Origin: Geomonas agri
Lineage (GTDB): Bacteria; Desulfobacterota; Desulfuromonadia; Geobacterales; Geobacteraceae
Length of the DNA: 64,000 nucleotides
Direction: 5' to 3'
NCBI RefSeq assembly: GCF_020179605.1
Contig: NZ_JAINZO010000001.1
Coordinates: 186,001-250,000, forward strand
Under the pieces are notes generated by a model. The model worked only from the letters and a program-made list of their open reading frames with translations, searched no databases and was not told the DNA's origin. This document shows, one piece after another, positions 17,275 to 24,597 of this stretch. Numbering within the stretch: the stretch's first letter is position 1; each line of letters begins with the position of its first letter. The position numbers and the translations under genes were made by a program.

Positions 17275-17432
17275 AGGTTGAGGTTAAGGTTGAGGTTGAG
17301 TTAATCGCTCTTCTCTCAACCTTGACCTCGGCGTGTCGTTTAAACAGTAAACCGGGTTGCAGATTGAGCTCCGGTTGAGAAAGGATATTTAGCTGGTAGT
17401 TTTTCTCTCAACCTTGACCTCAACCTCAACCT
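17275..17432. repeat. AGGTTG hexanucleotide arrays in inverted orientation
   Basis: The interval between the binding protein and the first permease holds AGGTTG/AGGTTA units in a row (17275-17300). Complementary arrays follow, CTCAACCTTGACCTC (17314-17329) and CTCAACCTTGACCTCAACCT onward (17407-17432). The first and last arrays can pair into a long hairpin within the operon mRNA. That could stabilise or partly terminate the message between the abundant binding protein and the permeases. Confidence 0.7.
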
Positions 17433-17450
17433 GCCTCTAAGGGGTTTCAC

Positions 17451-18155
17451 GTGCTAAAGTACACATTTGACTGGTCCATCGTCACCTCCGGCAAGTATTT
17501 CGAATGGCTGGTTTCCGGGCTCAAGGTAACACTGGAGCTCTCCGCCGTCGGCATCGTCTGCGCCTTTATCCTGGGGCTCCTGATCGCCGTGCTCAAGATG
17601 AGCCACTACCGCCCGGTGCGCTGGATCGCCACCGCCTACCTGGAGTTTTTCCGGAACACGCCGCTGCTGGTCCAGATCTTCTTCTGGTACTTCGGCTCGT
17701 ACAAGGTGCTCCCGGCGGCGGTCAACGAGTGGCTTAACAGCACGAACTTCGAGTTCGCCGCGGCCGCCATCGCCCTAACCATCTATACCTCGGCCTTCAT
17801 CGCCGAGGACATCAGGTCGGGCATCCTTTCCATTCCCAAGGAGCAGATGGAGGCGGCCAGGAGCGCCGGCTTCTCCTATCTTCGTTCCATGCAGTACATC
17901 ATCCTGCCGCAGGCGGTGCGCATCACCATCCCGCCCCTGGTGAACCAGTTCCTGAACTTGGCCAAGAACTCTTCGCTCGCGATGAGCATCGGGGTCATGG
18001 AACTCACCTACCAGGCGCGCCAGGTCGAGAGCTACACCTTCAAGGGGTTCGAGGCGTTCACCGCCGCCACCGTGGTTTACCTCGGGCTCTCCGTGGTCAT
18101 CACGGCGCTCATGGACGTGTACAACAAGAAGGTGCTCAACCCGCACCGTGCCTAG
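17451..18155 (+). CDS. Polar amino acid ABC transporter permease 1
   Basis: The 234-aa membrane protein belongs to the His/Glu/Gln/Arg permease family. It has an N-terminal segment 'YFEWLVSGLKVTLELSAVGIV', then 'YLEFFRNTPLLVQIFFWYFG' (the conserved FRxTPLLVQ motif), and an EAA loop 'EQMEAARSAGFSYLRSMQYIILPQA'. About five transmembrane segments are visible. It is GltJ-like in sequence style. It starts with GTG after AAGGGGTTTCAC. It follows the repeat-bearing gap after the binding protein and pairs with the next permease. Confidence 0.9.
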   Translation: MLKYTFDWSIVTSGKYFEWLVSGLKVTLELSAVGIVCAFILGLLIAVLKMSHYRPVRWIATAYLEFFRNTPLLVQIFFWYFGSYKVLPAAVNEWLNSTNFEFAAAAIALTIYTSAFIAEDIRSGILSIPKEQMEAARSAGFSYLRSMQYIILPQAVRITIPPLVNQFLNLAKNSSLAMSIGVMELTYQARQVESYTFKGFEAFTAATVVYLGLSVVITALMDVYNKKVLNPHRA

Positions 18156-18214
18156 GGACGGCGACAGGATAGCAACGAGATCGGCGGATTTTCCCGCGGG
18201 AAACGGAGAACACA

Positions 18215-18916
18215 ATGGAAGAAGGACTCAACTTTCAAGTAATCATAGATAACTTCACCTACTTCATGATCGGGCGCTACCCGAACGGACCGCTGGGCGG
18301 GCTCGGGCTCACCATGTACCTCGCGGTGGTCTCCTGCATCCTCTCCTTTTTCGGGGGGCTGATCCTGGGGCTTTTGAGCATGTCGCGCTACGCGGTGATC
18401 CGTTACCCGGTGAACCTGTTCATCAACGCGGTACGTGGCATCCCGCTCTTGATGGTGATCTTCTGGATGTACTTCCTGCTGCCGGCCCTGATGGGCAAGA
18501 CGGTGCCGGAAGCGACCACAGTCATCATGGGGCTCACCATCTTCACCTCGGCCTACATGTCGCAGATCGTACGTGCCGGTATCCAGGGGATCCCCAAGGG
18601 GCAGACCGAGGCGGCCGTCTCGACGGGCTTGAAGCACTGGCAGGCGATGCTCTACATCGTGCTGCCGCAGGGCTTGAGGAACATGATCCCGTCGTTTGTG
18701 AACCAGTTCGTGTCGCTGATCAAGGACACCTCGCTCGCCTTCATCGTCGGGGTTTCCGAACTGACCCACGTCGGCACCCAGATCAACAACCGGACCATGG
18801 CCTTCCCGACCGAGATCTTCATCTTCATCGCGGCGGTCTACTTCGTGCTCTGCTTCGCTTTCACCAGCTTCTCGCGCTGGCTGGAGGGACGGCTGGCATG
18901 GAGGAAGTCCATCTAG
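18215..18916 (+). CDS. Polar amino acid ABC transporter permease 2
   Basis: The 233-aa permease shows 'GGLGLTMYLAVVSCILSFFGG', 'NAVRGIPLLMVIFWMYFLLP' and an EAA loop 'GQTEAAVSTGLKHWQAMLYIVLPQGLRNMIP'-type segment (here split: AAVSTGLKHWQAMLYIVLPQ). About five transmembrane helices are present. It is the GltK-like partner of the preceding permease, so the channel is a heterodimer. It is the last gene of the operon and is followed by a strong terminator. Confidence 0.9.
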   Translation: MEEGLNFQVIIDNFTYFMIGRYPNGPLGGLGLTMYLAVVSCILSFFGGLILGLLSMSRYAVIRYPVNLFINAVRGIPLLMVIFWMYFLLPALMGKTVPEATTVIMGLTIFTSAYMSQIVRAGIQGIPKGQTEAAVSTGLKHWQAMLYIVLPQGLRNMIPSFVNQFVSLIKDTSLAFIVGVSELTHVGTQINNRTMAFPTEIFIFIAAVYFVLCFAFTSFSRWLEGRLAWRKSI

Positions 18917-18941
18917 CCGCAACCTGACACAGAATTTGCTG

Positions 18942-18977
18942 ACGCCCCCCTTGGCTTTGCCTTGGGGGGCGTTTTTG
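18942..18977 (+). terminator. Intrinsic terminator of the amino acid transporter operon
   Basis: ACGCCCCCC (18942-18950) pairs with GGGGGGCGT (18964-18972), with an inner GGC/GCC pair and a TTT loop. TTTTTGTT follows. Confidence 0.9.
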
Positions 18978-19028
18978 TTATGCTAGTGCTCTGGCCGGAT
19001 GACCGGCTATTGCAGACAGGGGGGCATC

Positions 19029-19304
19029 ATGGAGGTTCAGGTCGTATCGGTTCGTTACCGCATCCCGCTCACGGAAAACCAGACACAGAAACTGCGCCGC
19101 ACCTGGCCTAACGGCGACCCGTTCTACCCCTACGAAAAGATGGAACGCTACCTGGAACCGCTCCTGGTCGAGGACCTCAACTGGCACCACTACTCGGGAA
19201 ACTACCTCTACTTCACGGTCTACGGCGACGAGATCGAGGCGACCCTGGCGGACGCGCTCAAGGTGTTCGAGACGAGACTGGCTCTCCTGGAGGGGAAAAA
19301 ATGA
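19029..19304 (+). CDS. Small protein of unknown function, coupled to a CAP-domain protein
   Basis: This 91-aa soluble protein is not recognised. It begins MEVQVVSVRYRIPLTENQTQ; an open frame extends 10 codons upstream, but the GGGGGG run just before this ATG supports the internal start. It has a Trp/Tyr-rich centre (WHHYSGNYLYF) and a C-terminal amphipathic helix. The stop overlaps the start of the CAP-domain gene by 4 nt, so the two are co-expressed. A cytoplasmic location is inferred from the lack of signal peptide. Confidence 0.65.
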   Translation: MEVQVVSVRYRIPLTENQTQKLRRTWPNGDPFYPYEKMERYLEPLLVEDLNWHHYSGNYLYFTVYGDEIEATLADALKVFETRLALLEGKK

Positions 19305-19921
19305 CCCGCACAACGTTGACGCTATCCTGCCTGCTGATCCTGCTCCTTTACTGCACGGCACACGCCGAACCGGCCGACCTCGCCCAGCAGATTCTCGCCG
19401 AGACCAACGCGGCACGCCAGCACCCACAGCGCTACGCACAATACATCCGCGACTTCAAAAAGTACTTCATCGGCAAGGCGTATCGCCTGCCGGGATCGCT
19501 GAACATGGTGATGACGTCGGAAGGGAAGGGGGCACTGAACGAGGCGGCACAGTTCCTGTCACGCCAGCGCCCGCTGCCGGCACTGTCCTGGTCGCCGGGA
19601 CTGGCGAAGGCGGCGGCGGACCTGGTGCGGGAACAGACTGTTTCGGGGGAGACGGGCCACGACGAGCGCGGCGACATGAAGAAGAGGATCGCGAGGTACG
19701 GCTCCTGGCGCTCCTCGTTCGGGGAGAACATCAGCTACGGACCGGACACGGCCAGGCAAGTGGTGATGGGTTTGATCATCGACGACGGGGTCCCCGACCG
19801 GGGCCACCGGAAGAATATCTTCGACCGCTCCTTTGGGACCATGGGCGCTGCCTGCGGTCCGCATCCCCGCTACCGCACCATCTGCGTCATGGACCTGGCC
19901 AGCGATTTCCAGAGCCGGTAG
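19301..19921 (+). CDS. Exported CAP/SCP-domain protein
   Basis: The 206-aa protein has a signal peptide (TLSCLLILLLYCTAHA, cleavage after AHA). The CAP (CRISP/PR-1/SCP) domain has 'ILAETNAARQHPQRYAQYI', 'LPALSWSPGLAKAAADLV', 'GHDERGDMKKRI', 'SSFGENISYG' and 'RGHRKNIFDRSFGTMGAAC'. The CAP cavity His residues (TGH and RGHRKN) and Glu (GEN) are present. Bacterial CAP proteins are extracytoplasmic and of largely unknown activity. It is coupled to the upstream 91-aa gene and converges with the LuxR-type gene of the lapBC operon. Confidence 0.85.
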   Translation: MTRTTLTLSCLLILLLYCTAHAEPADLAQQILAETNAARQHPQRYAQYIRDFKKYFIGKAYRLPGSLNMVMTSEGKGALNEAAQFLSRQRPLPALSWSPGLAKAAADLVREQTVSGETGHDERGDMKKRIARYGSWRSSFGENISYGPDTARQVVMGLIIDDGVPDRGHRKNIFDRSFGTMGAACGPHPRYRTICVMDLASDFQSR

Positions 19922-19933
19922 CGCCGGCGCAAC

Positions 19934-20557
19934 CTACCCCTGGTTGACCAGGAGCGCGAGGCTCAGCCGGTTGCCGGCGGGGAGCTTGCCGTAGATCGAG
20001 GTGAGGTGGGCCTTCACGGTGCGCTCCACGATGCCCATGTCAGCTGCGATTTCCAGGTTGGTTCTTCCCGCCGCCACCATCTCGGCCACCTTGCGCTCGG
20101 TCGGGGTCAGGGGGGCCAGGACCTGGTCGGCATTTCTCGCTTTTCCCGTCGCCGCGCCGTTCTGCGCAGCTTCCAGGATCAACTGCTGGATCACCTGCTG
20201 TCCCATCCACACCCCACCGCTTGCTACCGCGCGCAGCGCTTCAAGAAGGTTGTCACGGGCGATGTAGCTGTTGGCGTATCCCACGATGCCAACCTTCAGG
20301 AAGGCGAGCCCCTCCTCGGGGTCGGGACGGTCCGAGAGGAGAAAGATCCGGGCCTTGGGTGCCGCAGTGCGCAGTTCTGCGCAGGCGGCAACGTCCACCA
20401 GCTCGCGATGCAACAGCACCAGATCGAACTCTCCCGTTGCAGCCAGCTGCTTCAACTCGCCGAAGGTGCGGCATTCCCTGACCTGGTTACCTTCCGCGAC
20501 CAGACCCTGCCACCTGTTGGACAGGGATCCGTTGGCACTTGCCAGCAGGATCAGCAT
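19934..20557 (-). CDS. LuxR-type regulator with an atypical (pseudo) receiver domain
   Basis: The 207-aa protein has a receiver-like N-terminal half and a C-terminal LuxR HTH ('LTPTERKVAEMVAAGRTN' and 'DMGIVERTVKAHLTSIYGKL'). The receiver lacks the phosphorylation machinery. The expected Asp after 'FDLVLL' is His50, and the N-terminal acidic pair is replaced by ASAN. It therefore probably does not take a phosphoryl group and acts constitutively or through another signal. It is the last gene of the lapB-lapC operon, 4 bp after lapC, so its role is likely control of the adhesin or its exporter. This inference rests on position. Confidence 0.8.
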   Translation of the reverse strand: MLILLASANGSLSNRWQGLVAEGNQVRECRTFGELKQLAATGEFDLVLLHRELVDVAACAELRTAAPKARIFLLSDRPDPEEGLAFLKVGIVGYANSYIARDNLLEALRAVASGGVWMGQQVIQQLILEAAQNGAATGKARNADQVLAPLTPTERKVAEMVAAGRTNLEIAADMGIVERTVKAHLTSIYGKLPAGNRLSLALLVNQG

Positions 20558-20561
20558 GTAA

Positions 20562-21920
20562 TCACCTCTCGCGCAACGCCGAGTACTTCGCCTTGAGAAT
20601 CGGTTTCAGGAGATAGGAGAGGATGGTTCGCTTGCCGGCCAGGATGTCCACCGTGGCCACCATGCCCGGGATGATGGGGAGCGGCTTGTCCTTGGTGCCC
20701 AGGTAGTTGCGGTCGGTCCTGAGGGTCACCGTGTAGTAGCTCTCCCTGGTTTTCTCGTCGATGATGCTGTCGGCGCCGATCTGCTCCAGGCGCGCCTCCA
20801 GGCCGCCGTAGATGGTGTAGTCGTAGGCGGTGAACTTGACCATGGCCTTCTGGTTCGGCTTCAAGAAGGCGATGTCGGCCGGCTTGATCTTGGCCTCGAT
20901 GAGCAGGGTCCCCTCGGTGGGGACGATCTCCACGATGTTCATGCCCGGCTGGATCACGCCACCGATGGTGTTGACCAGGATCCGGTTCACGGTGCCGTTC
21001 ACCGGGGAGCGCACCAGGGTACGGTCCAGCCGGTCCTTGAGCGCCAGCGACGAGGCGGCTTCCTCGCCGACCTTGGCCACGGTGTCGTTGTACTCGACCT
21101 TGGCCTTGTTGGCGAAGTTAAGACGCAGCTCCTTCATGGCGGCGTAGCTCTCGTCGATCTTGGCCTGGGTGCGCGGGATGGACTGCTTGATGGTCTCGAT
21201 CTCGCCCTTCATCTCGCTCGCCTTGCGCTCGAGCTGCAGCAGCTCCATGTCGGAAACCGCCCCCTTGGCGACCAGGGGCTTGGTGATGTTGATCTCTTTC
21301 ACGTACAGTGCGTAGGTCTGGTTCAGCTCTCGCAGTCGGGTGTTCAACTCCCTCAGCTCGCTCTGGCGCTGGTCAATCTGCGACTGCTTCACCTCGAGCG
21401 CGTGCTTAAGCTCGGAGCGGCGCGATTCGAAGAGGGCCCGCTCGCTGGCGGCGATGCTGGCCGGGACGTCGCTGGGCATCGAGAAGCTGCCGCTGCCAGC
21501 CGCTTCAGCGCGCAGGCGGGCCGCCTTGGCCTTGTCGGCGCCGGATTTGGCCTGGCTCTGCTCCAGCGAGGAAATGAAGCGGGTCTCGTCGATTTTCAAA
21601 AGGAGCTGTCCCTTCTTGACCGTGTCCCCCACCTTCACGTGCAGCTCGGAGAGGATCCCCCCTTCGAGGTTCTGGATCACCTGGACCTGGCTGGCTGGGA
21701 TCACCTTCCCTTCGCCCCTGGTGGTCTGCTCCACCTCGGAAACCGCCGCCCACCCGATGAAGATGACGAAGAGCGCCAGCGTGGCCCAGAGTATGGCCCG
21801 GCCGCCGCGCGGGGTCTGCACCAGGATCGAAGTCCTGATGTCGGTGACGTAATCGACGTCGTCTTCGGGCATCCTGCGGAATACCCCGTTACCCTTGTTG
21901 TTGGCTGCTTTTATCTCCAC
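20562..21920 (-). CDS. lapC: Type I secretion membrane-fusion (HlyD/LapC) protein
   Basis: The 452-aa adaptor has one N-terminal membrane anchor (about residues 40-62, AILWATLALFVIFIGWAAV). The first half of the lipoyl domain follows (GKVIPASQVQVIQNLEGGIL). A long coiled-coil hairpin spans about 120-310. The second lipoyl half and beta-barrel come next (VRSPVNGTVNRILVNTIGG) and end in 'PIIPGMVATVDILAGKRTIL', the HlyD-family C-terminal signature. It links the inner-membrane ATPase LapB to the TolC-like LapE. It starts with GTG after GGAG, 13 bp downstream of lapB. The assignment to the adhesin at 36474 is by context. Confidence 0.9.
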   Translation of the reverse strand: MEIKAANNKGNGVFRRMPEDDVDYVTDIRTSILVQTPRGGRAILWATLALFVIFIGWAAVSEVEQTTRGEGKVIPASQVQVIQNLEGGILSELHVKVGDTVKKGQLLLKIDETRFISSLEQSQAKSGADKAKAARLRAEAAGSGSFSMPSDVPASIAASERALFESRRSELKHALEVKQSQIDQRQSELRELNTRLRELNQTYALYVKEINITKPLVAKGAVSDMELLQLERKASEMKGEIETIKQSIPRTQAKIDESYAAMKELRLNFANKAKVEYNDTVAKVGEEAASSLALKDRLDRTLVRSPVNGTVNRILVNTIGGVIQPGMNIVEIVPTEGTLLIEAKIKPADIAFLKPNQKAMVKFTAYDYTIYGGLEARLEQIGADSIIDEKTRESYYTVTLRTDRNYLGTKDKPLPIIPGMVATVDILAGKRTILSYLLKPILKAKYSALRER

Positions 21921-21933
21921 GTCGTATTCTCCG

Positions 21934-24108
21934 CTAGATGTTCAGGTGCCCGCGCTGCAGCGCTTCGAGGACGGTTGCCTTGGGGCCGTCGGCGATGACG
22001 GTGCCGTTGTCGATGACTATGATCCGGTCCACCAGCTCCAGGAGCGAGGCGCGGTGCGTGATGAGGACCATGGTCTTCTCGCGAGCGTTCTCGGCCAGGT
22101 GGTTCTTGAGCCTCACTTCGGCGCGGCTGTCCATGTTGCTGGTCGGCTCGTCGAAGACCAGAACCGGCGGGTCCAAAAGGAGCGCCCGCGCGATGGCCAC
22201 GCACTGGCGCTGTCCGCCAGAAAGGCCGCGGCCGAACTCGCCTACCTCCATGTCGAAGCCCATCGGGTGTTTCTTGACGAAGTCGCCGACCCCGGCCAAC
22301 TCCGCCGCGCGCATGATGGCGTGGTCGTCGATATCGGCCGCACCAAGGGTCAGGTTCTCGCGCACGGTCCCCTTGAAGAGCGAGATGTCCTGCGGGACGT
22401 AACCCACGTAGTGCCTCAGTTCCGCCGGGTCGATCTGCCTCAGATCAGTGTCGTCCATGGTGACCATGCCGCTGGCCGGCTCGAAGAGCCCCAAGAGGAG
22501 CTTACCCAGCGTGGTCTTGCCTGAGCCGATGGGGCCGATGACGCCGACCTTCTCGCCGGGGGCGATCTGCAGGGAGATGTTGTTGAGCGCGTTCACCGTC
22601 TGGCCGGGGTAGGCGAAGGTGAGCCCCTTCACCCCGATCCCCCCCTTGAAGCGTGGACGGTGCAGGAATGTCTTGCCGGCCGGGCGCTCCACCGGGAGTT
22701 TCATGATGTCGTCGAGAGCGTGGTAGGCCTCCTTGGCGCGGTGGTAGCGGGTGGCGAGGTTAGCCACCTGGGCCACCGGCGCCACTACCTGCCGGGACAG
22801 GATCACCAGCGCCACCAGACCGCCCTGGGTCAGTTCGCGCATGGCGATGGCGTACACCCCGGCCACCACCAGGGCAACCACGGCCAGGTTCTGCACCAAG
22901 TAGGAGACGTGGTTCACCGAGGAGGAGAGGAAGCGGGAACGGGCGCTCCAGGTGGAGATGTAGCTGACGGCGTCCTCCCAGCTTCTCTGCACGTGGGACT
23001 CGGCTCCCAGCATCTTCACCGTCTCCAGTCCGGCGAGCCCCTCGACAAGGATGGCGTTTTTCTGGCTCGACGCGGCGAAGGTGTTCTCGACGGCGCGGCG
23101 CAGCGGCGCCTGGATGCAGGCGGAGTAGATGAGCATGAGTGCGATGCTGACCAGGAAGATGGTGAGGATGGCGCCCCCGCCGATGTACCAGATCACGATG
23201 AGCCCCAGGATGACGAAGGGGAGGTCGATGACGGCGGTGATGGAGAAGGAGGTGATGAAGTCGAGGATGGTCTCGAACTCACGGAGGTTGTTGGAGAAGG
23301 AGCCGATCGACTGGGGGCGCGCCTCCAGGCGCAGGTTCAAGACCCGCTGCAAGAGCAGCGAGGAGATCTTCAGGTTGGCCTTCTTGCCCGCCTCGTCGAC
23401 GAAGTAGCCGCGCAGCCCCTGCATCAGCACCGAGAAGAGGTAGACCACGCTGACGCCGATGGAGAGGACCCATAGGGTCTCGTAGGCGCTGTTGGGAATG
23501 ACCCGGTCGTACACGTTGAGGATGTAGAAGGTGCTGACCAGGGCGAAGACGTTGATCAGGAAGGAGGCGATGAGGACGTCTCGGTAGATGCGCCAGGAGG
23601 AGGTGATGGCACTCCAGAACCAGTTCCCTTTCCCTTCGTCGCGGGTCACGCTGGTCGACTTGCCGATGCGGTAACGGGGACGGACGAAGATGGCGAAGCC
23701 GGTGTAGAGCTTCTCCAGTTCGGCCCGGGTCACCGTTCTCTCGCCGGTCCCTGCCTCGGGAATGAGGATCCTGAAGCTGTCCTTCTCCGGGAGCCGATCC
23801 ACCACAGCGCAGGCCTGCCGGTTGTGCAACAGCAGGATGGCGGGGAGCTGCAGCTGTGAGATGCGCTCCAGGGGGCGCTTCACCAGCCGCGAGGAGAGCC
23901 CGGCGCGCTCGGCGCAGCGGGGGAAAAGCTCGACGGTGGTGCGGTTTTGCACCAGGGGGAGGCCGGCGGTCAGCCCCGTGCGCGACGCCGGCAACCCGTG
24001 CAGCTTGGCCACCAACAGCAGCGAGTCGAGAAGGGGGTCATCGTGGCGATCGCTGTCTTCGCCCACGTTCCACTGTGCTTCTAGTTTACGGTTTTCAGTC
24101 TCTGGCAC
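21934..24108 (-). CDS. lapB: Type I secretion permease/ATPase (LapB) with C39-like domain
   Basis: The 724-aa exporter has an N-terminal C39-like domain (about residues 25-150) that lacks the catalytic Cys ('DPLLDSLLLVAKLHG' in its place), so it binds rather than cleaves the substrate. The ABC transmembrane domain covers about 170-450. The nucleotide-binding domain covers about 480-720, with Walker A GPIGSGKTTLGK, signature LSGGQRQCVAIARA and Walker B VLVFDEPTSNMD. Substrates of this class are large RTX adhesins without processing by the C39 domain. It starts with GTG, and AGGAG lies 6 nt upstream. It is the first gene of lapB-lapC-luxR. Confidence 0.92.
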   Translation of the reverse strand: MPETENRKLEAQWNVGEDSDRHDDPLLDSLLLVAKLHGLPASRTGLTAGLPLVQNRTTVELFPRCAERAGLSSRLVKRPLERISQLQLPAILLLHNRQACAVVDRLPEKDSFRILIPEAGTGERTVTRAELEKLYTGFAIFVRPRYRIGKSTSVTRDEGKGNWFWSAITSSWRIYRDVLIASFLINVFALVSTFYILNVYDRVIPNSAYETLWVLSIGVSVVYLFSVLMQGLRGYFVDEAGKKANLKISSLLLQRVLNLRLEARPQSIGSFSNNLREFETILDFITSFSITAVIDLPFVILGLIVIWYIGGGAILTIFLVSIALMLIYSACIQAPLRRAVENTFAASSQKNAILVEGLAGLETVKMLGAESHVQRSWEDAVSYISTWSARSRFLSSSVNHVSYLVQNLAVVALVVAGVYAIAMRELTQGGLVALVILSRQVVAPVAQVANLATRYHRAKEAYHALDDIMKLPVERPAGKTFLHRPRFKGGIGVKGLTFAYPGQTVNALNNISLQIAPGEKVGVIGPIGSGKTTLGKLLLGLFEPASGMVTMDDTDLRQIDPAELRHYVGYVPQDISLFKGTVRENLTLGAADIDDHAIMRAAELAGVGDFVKKHPMGFDMEVGEFGRGLSGGQRQCVAIARALLLDPPVLVFDEPTSNMDSRAEVRLKNHLAENAREKTMVLITHRASLLELVDRIIVIDNGTVIADGPKATVLEALQRGHLNI

Positions 24109-24196
24109 GTCTGCTCCTCAAAGCTTTATAAGGGGGCCGCTGAAATGAGTGGGAAATATTCTAGCATAATACCTTTCACATTGGTAAACGTTTTGC

Positions 24197-24227
24197 GTTA
24201 TACTTGCGGCTGTCATCCCAGTGTCAA
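24197..24227 (-). promoter_or_regulatory. Possible promoter of lapB-lapC
   Basis: On the minus strand TTGACA (24227-24222), a 19-nt spacer and TATAAC (24202-24197) lie about 90 nt before the lapB start. The spacer is longer than ideal, so this is tentative. The 168-bp interval also holds the promoter of the divergent small gene at 24277. Confidence 0.35.
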
Positions 24228-24276
24228 TAACTAACAGCTACACTGTCATTCAGCCGGGTCAAAGAAAGGATACTCC

Positions 24277-24597
24277 ATGTTTTACGTAGAAAGAGACGGC
24301 GAGGGCAAGATCGTCGCCTTGCACAAAAGCCCCGCCGCGTCGGCCACCGAACAGAAACCCCCGATGGACGAGGAGGTGCTCGCCTTCTTGAACGAGGCCG
24401 GGGCCTGGGGGGAGGCGCTTGCCTTTTCCGACGCGGCCACGGTGCGCGTCATCGAGGACCTTGTCGACCTCCTGGTCAAGAAGAACCTGATCAACTTCAC
24501 CGAACTCCCCGAACAGGCTCAGCAGAGGATCAAGGCGCGCCAGAGTCTGCGCGAGAAGATCTCCTCCACCGACCTGTTGGTGCACGACATCATCTGA
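24277..24597 (+). CDS. Small conserved protein often labelled 'tryptophan synthase beta-like'
   Basis: The 106-aa protein begins MFYVERDGEGKIVALHKSP and has a helical C-terminal half (VIEDLVDLLVKKNLINFTEL). Proteins of this kind occur in gamma- and deltaproteobacteria and are sometimes named tryptophan synthase subunit beta-like, but it has no PLP-binding site or catalytic domain. The name is misleading. It is soluble. The gene lies inside the lap locus, divergent from lapB, and its last 8 bp overlap the 3' end of lapD on the other strand. Function unknown. Confidence 0.7.
   Translation: MFYVERDGEGKIVALHKSPAASATEQKPPMDEEVLAFLNEAGAWGEALAFSDAATVRVIEDLVDLLVKKNLINFTELPEQAQQRIKARQSLREKISSTDLLVHDII

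Noticed and set aside
24277-24597. Tryptophan synthase beta subunit
   Set aside because: At 106 aa, with no PLP lysine motif or TrpB fold elements, it cannot be this enzyme; the label is a known misnomer for this small family.
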